Positions 11,191-21,764 of a stretch of 64,000 nt of DNA are shown piece by piece; the first letter of the stretch is position 1, and the number at the start of each line of letters is the position of its first letter. Source of the DNA: Uranotaenia lowii (Eukaryota > Arthropoda > Insecta > Diptera > Culicidae); NCBI RefSeq assembly GCF_029784155.1, contig NC_073693.1:334330009-334394008 (forward strand), given 5' to 3'. A model generated the notes under the pieces. The model saw nothing but the letters and a program-made list of their open reading frames with translations, was not told the DNA's origin and did not search any database. The position numbers were made by a program, and so were the translations under genes.

Positions 11191-13440
11191 GGCTTACTTT
11201 ATTGACAAGAACGATTTAAAAAAAATTGAAATTCATAATTAAATTTTAGCAAAAAACTTAATAAAGAGGAAAAAACTAGTTCGAATATTAAAACTATATT
11301 TATTAACAAATTGAGAATTTGGAAAATACGCCTGAGTTATTTAAAATAAAAAATTTCTAAAAATTGTACGAAATTGACGAAAAATGTGAATATTTCCAGA
11401 AATTATTTTCTGTAAATATTGAAGAAAAAGTTTAAAAACAAAAAGTTTAAAAACACTTTGAAAAACGTTTTCGAGTATGTTGACAAAATTGAAAGCAGCT
11501 GTATCATGTTTTGGCCCAACTGAATCCATATTTGAAAAAAATGCATAAAATTTAAGCTGGAATTTTTGGATGTTAAACATTGCTTTTTAAATAGTTAAGT
11601 CTGTCATCTAAGGTAATATTCCTTTTCATCAATTGATAAATATACGTTGATAGTCCAGTTAAGTGATTGAAATGTTTCGATTTCCTGCTGAATGCAAGTT
11701 TACAACCCTACTGGCGAAAGAAATCAACCGAAGCGTCGACGTGCCTTGGCAGTTCGAAAGTCAAACAATGATGATCCCCTCTCTGGAGCCACCAAGAAAA
11801 TCAGAAACAAAGGTACGATTCTTCCCTGACGGCTGCAGCAGATTACAGCACACTCGAGGGGGCATTGCTGTTCTCCATCACTAGTTTTACATTAAAGTTA
11901 GTCAAGATTTCCTGGGCCAAGATAAAGAATGAGCCGAAATGAATAGACACAGAGCTCGACATCCTCGAGCTCTAACGAATTTGCGCTGTCAATCAAAACT
12001 TTTGATTGAATCCGTTTGAAAATTATTTTTGCATCCGAAACTGATTTGCTTGCGGCTTGCTGGAATAAGTTGGAACGATTGTAATTTTAATGGTAGGACC
12101 TTCTTATTATTTCAACATTAGAATATCTATTATTTGAAAAAAAAATCATTTCCCAATAATTTAGAAGATTTATTCCAGGAATGCTTTGTGGCTTAGTTTT
12201 GAATGGAAAACTCAATTTATCACAACCCAGAAACGATCTAAATCTTGGCCCGAACCAATTACACAAATGACTTGAAATCCGGGAGCCACTTTTCGATAAC
12301 CGCAACCGCAAATTTTCCAATAATAGATATTCCAGCTCCAGCATCCATAAAAGATCCATTTAGCGGATTCACCGTGGCGCTATTTTGGTGGCTTCTGTTT
12401 GTGGAAAATAAGAAATTGTTCACTTATGTCTGCCATTTCAAAGCTGGTGCTGAAAGTGTCTGTGTGAGAAAGAGTGAGACAGAGAAGACTAGCAGGAGGT
12501 GTGAGTGATTCAAAGTCAAAAGTAGTAGCAAGGAAGAAAAAACCCCAAAACCCGCAGAACGCGACGAGCTCTAGCTAATTTGCAAATGGCTCTTAAGAGG
12601 CCATTATGGGAAAATGCTTTTCATCGACAGCGCGTCTCCCGGACGTTTGCTCCCCATTTGCTTTCCCAATCCCGGTGCACTTTTTGACTTTCCCCCCGAA
12701 CCATTTCAATCATCCCCCCCTACTATCTAGAGTCGTCCCCCATATAACATTATGCTGTAAAGCTGAATTATTTGTTTGTTTGATTATCATAAAATGAGCT
12801 TTCAGAGCAAATTTGAATATGCTTCCATAGAACAGCCATAGAGCACCAGGGCACTAGGAATGGAAACTTTACCTTTCTCCGGGGAAAGTGGGCTGCCAGG
12901 CAGCGAAGAGATCAGTTGGTTGAAGTGAGGAAGGGGAGAGGTTGGTGAAATATATTCTCCCCAAACCTCCCTTTGACTGCTATCTAAGTAGAACCATTTG
13001 AGCTTGAAGAGCTAGAGTCTTGTGGAAGTGAGCAGTGTCTACAGTCTACAGTCTTGGGAAGCTGATGGCTTCAATGCGAAGATGGATGGTTATGCATTGG
13101 ATTCAACTTAAATTTTTATTATAGTTTTATTTTGTTCCTATTTAATGGAAGTTAATTTTCTTAAATTCAAATATATGGTTAAATCTGTAGCAGAAATTGA
13201 ACACCCTTGGCTTGATTGAAAATTTGCATTTGCATATTGAATCACAAAAATTGAAAAGATTTTCAAACTCCCTAGCTGTAGAAAATTGCTAATGAAGGTT
13301 TACAAATGGTTAAATTCAAACACGATATAGCGAAAGGTTGCGTCCTTTCGTCAAATTTTTTTATTCGTCTTTATTTATGAATGATTGTTTAAGAAAAAAA
13401 TCCTCTAATTAACCAGAAGAGCTTATACTAGTAGAACTAT
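11191..13440. other. Intergenic, mixed composition, no gene recognised
   Basis: The stretch at 11650-12980 is more GC-balanced than its surroundings and has several short open frames on both strands (for example 11663-11884 plus and 12087-12359 minus). None shows a family motif or a good splice context. It may be unique non-coding DNA, possibly intronic. Confidence 0.4.
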
Positions 13441-13955
13441 TTCTATCTTAAGGTTGCCAGAATTTTTTCCACTCCCATCCGGGCCTAGCAATTCCGGGCA
13501 TTTTTTCAAAAAAACCTGGCAAAATCCGGACATGGATTTCAATTTTTCAAATTCAAAAACCGGGCAAAAACCGGGCTAAATTTAGGTGTTATTATACATA
13601 AAAGCAAAGAAAAAATGCAAAAAAAAATGAAATTAATACTTAATTAATGTAATTGCAGACTTCCTAAAACTTTTTGGAACACTTAAATATTGAAAGGTTT
13701 ATAAAAATAAATCAGCAAAATTATTTGAAACAACCGTTGAAAATTTCCATACCGTAATCAATTTTGCTGAAACTTACTCAAAAACTTTGATTTTTTTTTG
13801 GTTTCATCGTGAAAATTCTGAAAAAACCGGGCAATATCCGGACTTTTTTCACGATATCCGGGCAACCGGGCCGGACCGGACTTCCTCGAAATTTTGCATC
13901 AAATATCCGGGCAAACCCGGATAAAACCGGGCAATCTGGCAAGCTTATTCTATCT
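13441..13955. mobile_element. Intact CCGGG-rich hAT-like MITE with 8-bp TSD
   Basis: The element spans 13449-13947 (499 bp) and begins TAAGGTTGCCAGA. Its end is the reverse complement TAAGCTTGCCAGA (12 of 13 match). The octamer TTCTATCT is present at 13441-13448 and 13948-13955. The subterminal zones are rich in CCGGGCAA and TCCGGGC words in inverted orientation. No coding capacity. This copy defines the family to which 4507-4890 and 8864-11190 belong. Confidence 0.85.
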
Positions 13956-14552
13956 GATATTTATAATTTTCACTACTGGAGAACGGCGATTTTTTTTTTC
14001 TTAATTTGGTTTTGACAATAATTTTCATCTGTTCTGTTTCTAATAGTTTTCAATTATATAGGTTCATTTCAATACATAACTTTAGCTTACTGAATGTTTG
14101 AGTCAATTCCCCTGACAGGGTCAAACTAGAAGTTTTAAATTTTAATTTGAAATATATTTAATGAATAGTTGAAGCAATTTATCACATTGATTGACGTACT
14201 TTGTATTCAGTGTTTTTGGGGTACTCAGTGAACCCGCAAATGTTTTAATTTCTTTTTAATAGAAAAATATTGAAATAAAATTTGAAAACATGTTTTTCTT
14301 AACCGGTGGTCACGCTGTTCCAAATTGTATAGATTATTATCGTTTAAACTGATCTCCTTTTTCCAGTCCACTAATTTGAAAATCCTTCTCTTTTCTTCTC
14401 GTCTTTTGCTACATAGTCACGTTTCACAATCAGTTATTTTCTGTCTCTTACGCTCAATATTTCTTTTTCCATCACTGGTTTACTTGCACTGGCAGGCATC
14501 ATCAATTTGTTCTTATAAGGAATAAAAATCAGATTTATTTTTTTTCCCGTAT
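13956..14552. other. AT-rich spacer
   Basis: No gene, no bounded repeat. A short plus frame at 14325-14525 is rich in S, L and F and looks like chance. Confidence 0.35.
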
Positions 14553-15020
14553 ATACACTGCCAGCCAGAAGTTTGGGATTACCCGCTAAATAAAATGCAA
14601 ATTTTTATCGTTAATATCTCAGCCGTTGTAGGACATATTGCAAATTTTCTGATCTCATTTGAAAGATACTGAACAATAGCTGTTTCGGAGGTATTTTGCC
14701 CTGGAATAATGTTTTTGTTTTGTTACCTTAAAAGTAACCTAAAGTTAGAACATTTTCAAAAAATCGCACTCAATATTCAAAGCCGATCATCTCGGGATAG
14801 GGTGGACCAAGTTTCAAAATTTGAGTTGCATTAGAATCCTTATTCTATACTTCTCAAAACACAATAAAAAAAATTTGTGCAAAAATTTAAGAATGCACCT
14901 TTCATTAAAGAAATAGACACTTAAGTTATCGTCCAAAAGCTTGGGATCACCCCTTAGTATGGTGTATTGAACAAAAGTTTGGGATCATTCTTTTAAAAAC
15001 ATTTATCACATTCATATCTT
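14553..15020. repeat. Degenerate element with AAAGTTTGGGATCA motifs
   Basis: The words CCAGAAGTTTGGGATTACC (14567-14585), CAAAAGCTTGGGATCACC (14933-14950) and CAAAAGTTTGGGATCA (14972-14987) recur. Such words resemble the inner part of Tc1-like terminal repeats. No clean inverted end or TA pair can be fixed, so this is a decayed copy at best. Confidence 0.4.
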
Positions 15021-15243
15021 TCTCATCTAACAAGGTTTTGTAGATCTGAAGGGTTCATTTGAAAGCTTAGTAATTGCCTTTTTTTATAAATTTTTTCATA
15101 TAATCTTTGTTCGAGCGCATCCAAATAAAAAAATCTTCAGGGAGCCTCAATAAGTTCATCAAATCTTTAATTTTGCATAATTACTTTTTCCATGGACGCA
15201 CCCCCGAAAGCCTAGGCCAAAAAAAACTCTCTTATCAGACCTT

Positions 15244-15262
15244 GAGTGTCAATTTGACACTC
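15244..15262. repeat. Perfect short hairpin
   Basis: GAGTGTCA, then ATT, then TGACACTC: an 8-bp perfect inverted repeat. It may be the end of a lost element or chance. No function can be assigned. Confidence 0.5.
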
Positions 15263-15461
15263 CTCACTTCAAATCACCATATCTCTCTTGCTCCTCAACC
15301 GATTTATAAAGTATTTATAGTTTTAAAAACCTCGTTATGTAAATCAAATATAGTTCTCAGACAATCTTCAGCATTAACATTTCAGTTTTCTGTAATTCAA
15401 AGTCTATAAAAAAAGGCCGAAAAAACATGCTTCGGAATGAAATCTGAAAATCAGCTACGAA

Positions 15462-15484
15462 ATGTATGTATGTATGTATGTATA
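15462..15484 (+). repeat. (ATGT)n microsatellite
   Basis: About five to six copies of ATGT. Interpreted as the 3' tail of the minus-strand retroposon at 15465-16143. Confidence 0.85.
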
Positions 15485-16013
15485 TCTACCACCCAGCTAG
15501 CAAGGCGCAGCCAGTAGCAGCGAACAACTTTTTCCTTATAACTTGTTCAAGATTCACAGACTAAATGAACCAATACGCCTTTGAATGGACTGTTCCAAAG
15601 GATAAGAAGTGCAAGCAGAGGCACTTGAACTTCTAGTTAGGGATAGGATTTATTTTTCTCCATCGAAAGAACATATTGAAATCAAAAAATCTTTGATTCG
15701 ACCCGTCATAATGAAGAGCGCTCCACTGGGTGTGGAGACAAGCCCGTCTTCAATCCACGATTCCATAAATAGAGGTAGCCCAATGCTCTCCTCAAAGAAC
15801 CGCTTCAATCAGATGCCCGGATGGATCCCCTAATCCCCAATTATATGGAAATATACAGATTAAAAATTGATTATGCATAGTTTTGATAAATTACCTGGTA
15901 ATAGATCTGAAAAAAAAAACTTTTTGATTAATTCGATTTATAAATTATTAAAGTTAAAAACAATCTTCCACTTTGCATGCGCTCCAATATTTATTGTTTT
16001 CAATACTTATTGT

Positions 16014-16036
16014 TCTCTCTCTCTCGCTCTCGCTCA
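16014..16036 (+). repeat. (TC)n microsatellite with CG interruptions
   Basis: A run of TC dinucleotides broken twice by TCG, inside the probable retroposon. Confidence 0.85.
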
Positions 16037-16166
16037 CACCTAGGGTTTAATGTCAATCATCTGTAATGTACCTTCATATTTTTTTTTTATTTTTCCAATG
16101 TATGTATGGGTTTGTTTTTTCATCGAAGGAAATTCTATCTGAGATCTGAAAATCAGCTACGAAATG

Positions 16167-16560
16167 CTCAAAAAATATTCAACTAGTTTCTAAGAAAACA
16201 GAAGTTAGAGCTAAATGTTGACTTCAAGGATATCATTTTTTAATTTTTTTAAACCATGACCACAAAATTGTAAAAAATTGGAATAAAAACTGTATTTTCC
16301 AACCAATGAACGGTCATAATTGTTACAGTCACAATAGATAAATTTTGAAAAGAAGATTGGAAAGTGGACGTAATTCGATACATTTTGGCATTGTTTATAA
16401 AATACTTAATACAGAGTTTTTTTTATGAATTTTCTAAGATACGGTTTTTTGAACTTTTTATAAATTTGCAATTTCGCAGATTTTCTCACGCTCCAAACCA
16501 ACTTTGCACAGAATTTTGAGTAAGATTTCTACAATAAATTTATATTCACTAGAAGGCATT
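16167..16560 (+). repeat. Dispersed repeat, also at 52425-52770
   Basis: Shared ordered words with 52425-52770 include CATGACCACAA, an ATAAATTT(T/G)GAAA block, a GATTGGAAAGT/GATTAGAAAGT block, ACTTTGCAC and TTTTGAGTA/TTTGAGTATA. The copies are diverged, the family is not recognised and no coding sequence is seen. Confidence 0.55.
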
Positions 16561-17159
16561 TTCATACCGGTTTTAATATTGTTATTCACTACACTTCAAA
16601 AATTTCGAATCCTACCTTAGGTTAGGAATATTAAGGAAAATTTTTTAACGTTTTGAAAGACTGAAGGATATATTGATGTCAAATTGTCAATATTCGTGCT
16701 TCGTATTTCAAAAATATTCTCAATTTCTCAAAAACTGAAAACGTAAGATTTTATAGGTGGGAAGGGTGGTTATAAGAAATCTCACTATTTCATACAAGGA
16801 GAAGGATGGATTTGTGAATACTAATATTGTGGTTATGTAATGAGTGAACGGCCACTTTTTCTTTATTTTTTTAAATTCAAATTTCAACAAATATACCATG
16901 TGAGATTTAACGTTTCTCAAATATATTTATACTTGAGACACAGAAATTCTATGCAAATTTTACTTTCTGGACTTCTAAAAACTGTGATACATATCTCACA
17001 CATCGCCAAGTACTTTGCTGAGCTGAAATTTCAACGAGAGGTTTTTTTGAAAGAACCTTTCACTTGAAGTAAAATTTCCTAACCTCGATTTCTGTAGGAT
17101 GCTTCGAGAAACAATGATTTACAACCTAAATCAGGTAATAAATAAAAGCCATTAAAACA
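16561..17159. other. AT-rich spacer
   Basis: Two overlapping short frames on opposite strands (16720-16920 minus, 16840-17067 plus) with no motif. Nothing else seen. Confidence 0.35.
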
Positions 17160-18261
17160 CAACAAAAAAGTTATAAAAGGCACATTAAGTTAAACAAAAT
17201 TGCACAAAATATCATAATTTTCATAACGGAAAAAAACTTAATTACTTACAATTAGCAAAACTACACAAATTCACACAAAATTACACTAAATTGCACATAG
17301 TCCTCAGAATTACACAAAAAACCACAAAACAACACCACATTGAACTGAACTACACGAATTTAAACAAAATTACACAAAATTAAACAAAATCACACAAAAT
17401 TACAAAAATTACACAAAATTACACAAATTTACTCAAAATTACACAAAATTACACAAATTTAGGCAAATTCAAAAAATTACAAAAAAAATCAAAACACTAC
17501 AGAAAATTACAAAAAATTACTAAAAGTTACATAAATTTACAACAAATAACACAAAACTGTACAAAATTTCACAAAATAACACTAAGTAAAACACACAATT
17601 ACACAAAGTATCACAAAATTACACATGATTTACAAATATTCCACAAAATTACAAAAAAATACAAAAATGTACACAAAATTACAGAAATTTGCACGAAATC
17701 ACACAAAATTACTCAAAATTACACAAAACTGCAATAAAATGCACATAGTTTTCAAAATTATACAAAAAAAAAACACAAAACAACAGTACATTGAACTAAT
17801 CTACACGAATTCAAACAAAATTACACAAATTAACAATATTCCAAAGAACTACGAAACATTACAAAAATATCAAAAAATTAAAAAAAAAAAAATACACAAA
17901 TTTGTACGAAATTGAACAAAACTTCACAAAGTTTCATAAAATTACCCTCAATTATTTACACAAAATAAAAAATACACTAAATTACACTAAATTATATAAA
18001 TTTACAAAAATTTCCTCAAGCAGTTTTAAAGTTGTCGATAACACAATACCCAAGCTCATATTTTCACCATCTATTCGTTTCTTCTACCCAAAGCGCTCTA
18101 GCTTTGACCTTTCCACCTATCAATTTTCATTTCTGTCTTAATTGCTCTCTAATAAGAATTTCAATTTGCCGATATGCCATGAACTTAGATAAGAATATAT
18201 CCCAGCGGCGCGGCAATCCAAATAAGATAAAAAAATTTTACTAAATTAAACAAATACAAAG

Positions 18262-19500
18262 AATATTACTAGAGATGTACCGAATATTCGGTTGGCCGAA
18301 TATTCGGCGCCGAATACCGCCAGAAAACCGTTAAGCCGAATATTCGGCTCACCGAATAGTTGAGATAAGTATTCGGCCGAATAAGTCGAATAGGCCGAAT
18401 AGTGGTTATTTAAATTTATGAAATAACAGACTTGTAAAGTTTTTCGACTAATTTTGGATAATTTCAAAAATATCCAAAAGTAATGTTAGAAAAGCTACAC
18501 AATCATCAAAAATTTTTGGTTTTAACTAAACATCTAAGGTGAATCCGTCCATCTGCTACTGTAGATCGTACAGGAGAATGCTGACGAGAATCGCTTTGTG
18601 CTTTGATTATCGTTTATTCCAGATTTTTTTGATAAATCTAGGCTTGATATATCCAGACAGTGAATTTTAGGAATTTTGTTGGTCAAGATATGTCGTGAGA
18701 CGGAATACTACGAAAATAAAAAATCCAGGCTTGTCCATGAATCCAATAAAGGTTCGGGTAAGTCGAATCTGGCTGGAATTTTCAGATGGTTTTTAAAAAT
18801 TTTCCGCATTTTGCTCGGTTTTATTCAGATTGTTATCTTAGTCAAATTAAAAACTTCTCTTTCAAAATTTTTTAGACTTTGGTGTTCAAAACCGGTTTTG
18901 AAAAATTTTCAAAATGAACATAAATCTTGCCCTGTTTTATTTATTTTTAAAGTCGTCCTGAGTGCCTGACTGTGTGGATACATGTGGTTGAAAGTTTGAT
19001 ATGATTAATGTTAGAAATCATCTTTTTTATCAACTATTTTTAAGATATTTTTCTGAAATTTAACCTTCATCTAACTCGCGATAAAATAATCAATTCCTAA
19101 TTGGCACTTGTTTTGCCAAGGTTTTTTTCCCAGATTTCACAGGAACACAATCTTTTTACCCTAGAGTGGCAAGTTATCTGATTTCCTTTCAGTTATTGGT
19201 GACATTTTAAAAATCAGAAATACCACTTCTTGAAAAAGATCTTGTTCAAGAATCATCTGATAATATCATCAGAATGAAAATAATCGACTTTTAAACACGA
19301 GGGGCATTAAAATGGCAGAAATTGAAGAAAATTGTAATAATCACTTTAATTTTTTTCATTAAAAATTCAATAGAATATTCGACCGAATATTCGGCTGAAT
19401 ATTCGGCCGAATATTCGTTTGGCCGAATAGTTGAAAAGGCCAATATTCGGTATTCGGCCGTTCGCCGAATACCACTATTCGGTACATCTCTAAATATTAC
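18262..19500. mobile_element. Non-autonomous hAT element, 1,223 bp, perfect 8-bp TSD
   Basis: The element is 18270-19492. Both ends begin TAGAGATGTACCGAATA/TAGAGATGTACCGAATAG on their own strand. The octamer AATATTAC flanks it at 18262-18269 and 19493-19500. Within about 130 bp of each end there are many CCGAATATTCGG-like palindromes, probably subterminal transposase-binding repeats. The interior (about 18410-19370) has only short frames without transposase motifs. The TSD lies in the ACACAAAATT tract, so the tract predates the insertion. TAG(A/G)GATGTACCGAATA ends are known from hAT families in many animals. Confidence 0.9.
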
Positions 19501-19618
19501 ACAAAATATCACAAAATTACATAAATTTATAAATATTTCACAAAATTCCAAAAAAATAACAAAATATACACAACATTACACAATATTACTTAAAATTTCA
19601 CAAATTTACACAACACAT

Positions 19619-19898
19619 AATAATTATTATTAATATTATTAATTTTATTAGAGACACTTTACCACTCCTAAGGTATTCGTGTCTTTTAAAATTGGTTAGC
19701 AAAAATGTACTTACAAATTAAATAAGTTGAAACAATTTTGCTTCTTTTACTAATTTTATCACATTTTTTTTCTTTCTCCGTATCGTTGATCAAAAAATCC
19801 TGAATAGTTCCTGTTATGTTGATTATTTTCCGAATTTCCTGGTAACCTTTAAAGTCGATGAGAATATGTTGAACATCAAAAAAGACACCACAATACAA
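19619..19898 (-). pseudogene. 3' end of a non-LTR retrotransposon (I/LOA-like) with AAT-rich tail
   Basis: The minus frame reads DLYCGVFFDVQHILID, GYQEIRKIINITG and IQDFLINDTEKEKK. This resembles the conserved C terminus after RNase H in I-group elements (CxxC...HIL..C...R......L). It is followed by a short 3' UTR and ends, on the minus strand, in TAATAATATTAATAATAATT, the AAT/TAA-type tail typical of the I group. Severely 5'-truncated; inserted in the ACACAAAATT tract. Assignment is by motif memory only. Confidence 0.6.
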
Positions 19899-20594
19899 AT
19901 CATTACTAAATTGCATTGAATTACACGAACTTAAACAAAATTACACCAAATCACACAAAATTTCAGAAAATTATAAAATTTTATAACACATTTCATCAGT
20001 GTACATAAAACAATTCAAAATTACAGAAAATTACGAAAAAGCACAGAAAATGAACTAAACTATACAAAATTTTACGAAATTTTACAAAATTAAACAACAT
20101 TACACAAAATTTCACACAATTACACAAAATTACACAAAATTCCACAAAATTGCACGAAATTACATAAAACTACATTAAATTGCGCATAGTCATTAAAATA
20201 ACAAAAAAAAACACGAAACATTACTACATTGCACTGAATTACACAAACTTAAACAGAATTACCATAAATTAAAGATAATTTCACAAAATTACACATAAAT
20301 TCATATAGCAACACAAAATTACACAACATTATAAAAAAAAATCATAATTGTACAAAATATTATTAAAAATTCCATAATACTACGAAAAAATATACAAAAC
20401 ATATTTTTATAACAAAGTTTTTCAATAACTGTCAGCCAACTGCAACGTTGACATTGAAAAGAAATACACAAACGAACATGCGGATGCCTATTTACACAAA
20501 GTTGCACGAAATGGCACAATATTACACAAAATGCAAAATAGTGAAAAAATAATCAAAAACATATTTTTCAAAATTACAAGAAATTTCCCAAAAC

Positions 20595-21764
20595 TAAAGG
20601 GTGATACGTTCAAAATTTGGTCAAAGGAAAACGCGTGCAAATAGGTGAAATAGTTTATTTAAAAAAATCAAATTAAATTTCTTTTTCATGTTTAATTAGT
20701 ATAAAATTCAGGAAAAATATTCAGTTAGGCTTCCGCTTTTCCAAATCCGAATTCCCGGGCTCTACGCTTAACCCCTGCCAACAGATTTTGTTCAGCCACC
20801 TTGTCCACCTTCATCGCCGCAGAAAGCCAGTTTGCCTTGAACTGCTGCTCGTCCTTAGCAGTTTTTTTGGTCTTCTTTAGGTTCCGCTTGACAATACCCC
20901 AGTATTTCTCAATTGGGCAGAGCTCTGGCGTGTTGGGAGGGTTCTTGTCCTTGGAAACCACCTGCACGTTGTTGGCGGCGTACCACTCCATGGCCTTTTT
21001 ACCGTAATGGCTAGATGCCAAATCCGGCCAAAACAGTACGGAACAACCGTGTTTCTTCAGAAAAGGCAATTCAAACACTCTTTCACGTATATTTCTTGGT
21101 TGACAGTCCCGGAAGCTATGAAAATGTTGCTTTTCAAGCTGCTTGTAGTCGGCTTTGGCGTAGGTTTCGTCGTCCATTACCACGCAGCCAAACTTCATCA
21201 GCATCGTCGTGTACAGCCTCCGGGATCGCGTTTTGGCCGTCGTATTTTGTTTATCATCGCGATTTGGAGTCACTACCTTCTTGTAAGTCGATAGTCCGGC
21301 TCGTTTTTTGGCTCGATGCACGGTTGTAGACGATACACCCAGCTTATTTGCGGCATCTCGGAGAGAGAGGTTAGGGTTTCGCTTGAAACTACCGGCAACT
21401 CTCTTTGTCGTCTCAATGGCTTCCGGTTTTTGATTCCCCCCCGATCCAGACTTCCTGGCTGTCGACAAACGTTTCCCAAACACTTTAATTACATTTGTAT
21501 CGGTTGATTTGGCAACTTTTAGCGATTTTGCCAGCTTTGCGTGCGAGTAGCTCGGATTTTCGCGATGCGCGAGCAAAATTTTGATACGCTGCTCTTCTTC
21601 CTTGGACGTCATTTTGACAACTGAAGAGTGAATTCTAAAATTAAAATAGGAGCAACATTCTACACACACACCTTCAAAATGAGAGGTGTTCAGGTTTTTA
21701 AATGTAAAATTGAAAGAAATACGTCAAGTTGATATTGACCAAATTTTGACCGCATCACCCTTTA
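20595..21764 (-). mobile_element. Complete ITmD37E (mariner/Tc1 superfamily) element with TIRs and TA TSD
   Basis: The element is 20597-21762 (1,166 bp), flanked by TA at 20595-20596 and 21763-21764. The left end is AAGGGTGATACGTTCAAAAT and the right end, reverse-complemented, is AAGGGTGATGCGGTCAAAAT; similarity continues through TTTGGTCAA. It carries one transposase frame on the minus strand. It inserted at the border of the ACACAAAATT tract. The transposase has lost internal sequence, so it is non-autonomous today, but the ends could still be mobilised in trans (inference). Confidence 0.9.
20725..21612 (-). pseudogene. ITmD37E transposase, open but internally deleted (295 aa)
   Basis: The start is taken at 21612 (MTSKEEEQ), the usual start of the helix-turn-helix region. 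Residues about 10-110 form paired HTH-like DNA-binding segments. The catalytic acids visible are MDDET (D148), WPDLASSHY (D197) and PIEKYW (E235). Exactly 37 residues separate D197 and E235, the DD37E signature of a mosquito group. Only 48 residues separate the first two acids, about 40 fewer than normal in mariner-like proteins. Residues ~165-182 are out of frame: another frame gives IASGTVNQEIYVKECL, the expected family sequence. Two indels therefore cancel, leaving an open but very probably inactive protein. Confidence 0.85.

Larger units (their letters stand above)
15442..16166 (-). mobile_element. Probable minus-strand retroposon with 23-bp TSD and TACA tail
   Basis: A perfect 23-mer (starts ATCTGAAAATCAG, ends CTACGAAATG) occurs at 15442-15464 and 16144-16166. 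The 679 bp between them start at the left with an (ATGT)n run (15462-15484), which on the minus strand is a (TACA)n tail at the 3' end. This fits a non-LTR-mediated insertion on the minus strand. The interior has a minus frame of about 60 codons (around 15810-15650) and a (TC)n run. It interrupts a dispersed repeat that resumes at 16167. No known motif is recognised. Confidence 0.6.
17160..20590 (+). repeat. Degenerate ACACAAAATT tract with longer-period order, split by insertions
   Basis: Dominated by variants of ACACAAAATT at 17160-18000, 19493-19618 and 19900-20590. A less repetitive signature (TGCACATAGT, then a run of A, then CATTGAACTGAACTACACGA and AAACAAAATTACAC) recurs around 17291-17375, 17740-17825, 19900-19945 and 20170-20265. 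This shows a unit of roughly 320-450 bp rather than a simple 10-mer. The tract is broken by a hAT element (18270-19492) and by a LINE end (19619-19898). It carries no coding sequence. Confidence 0.7.
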
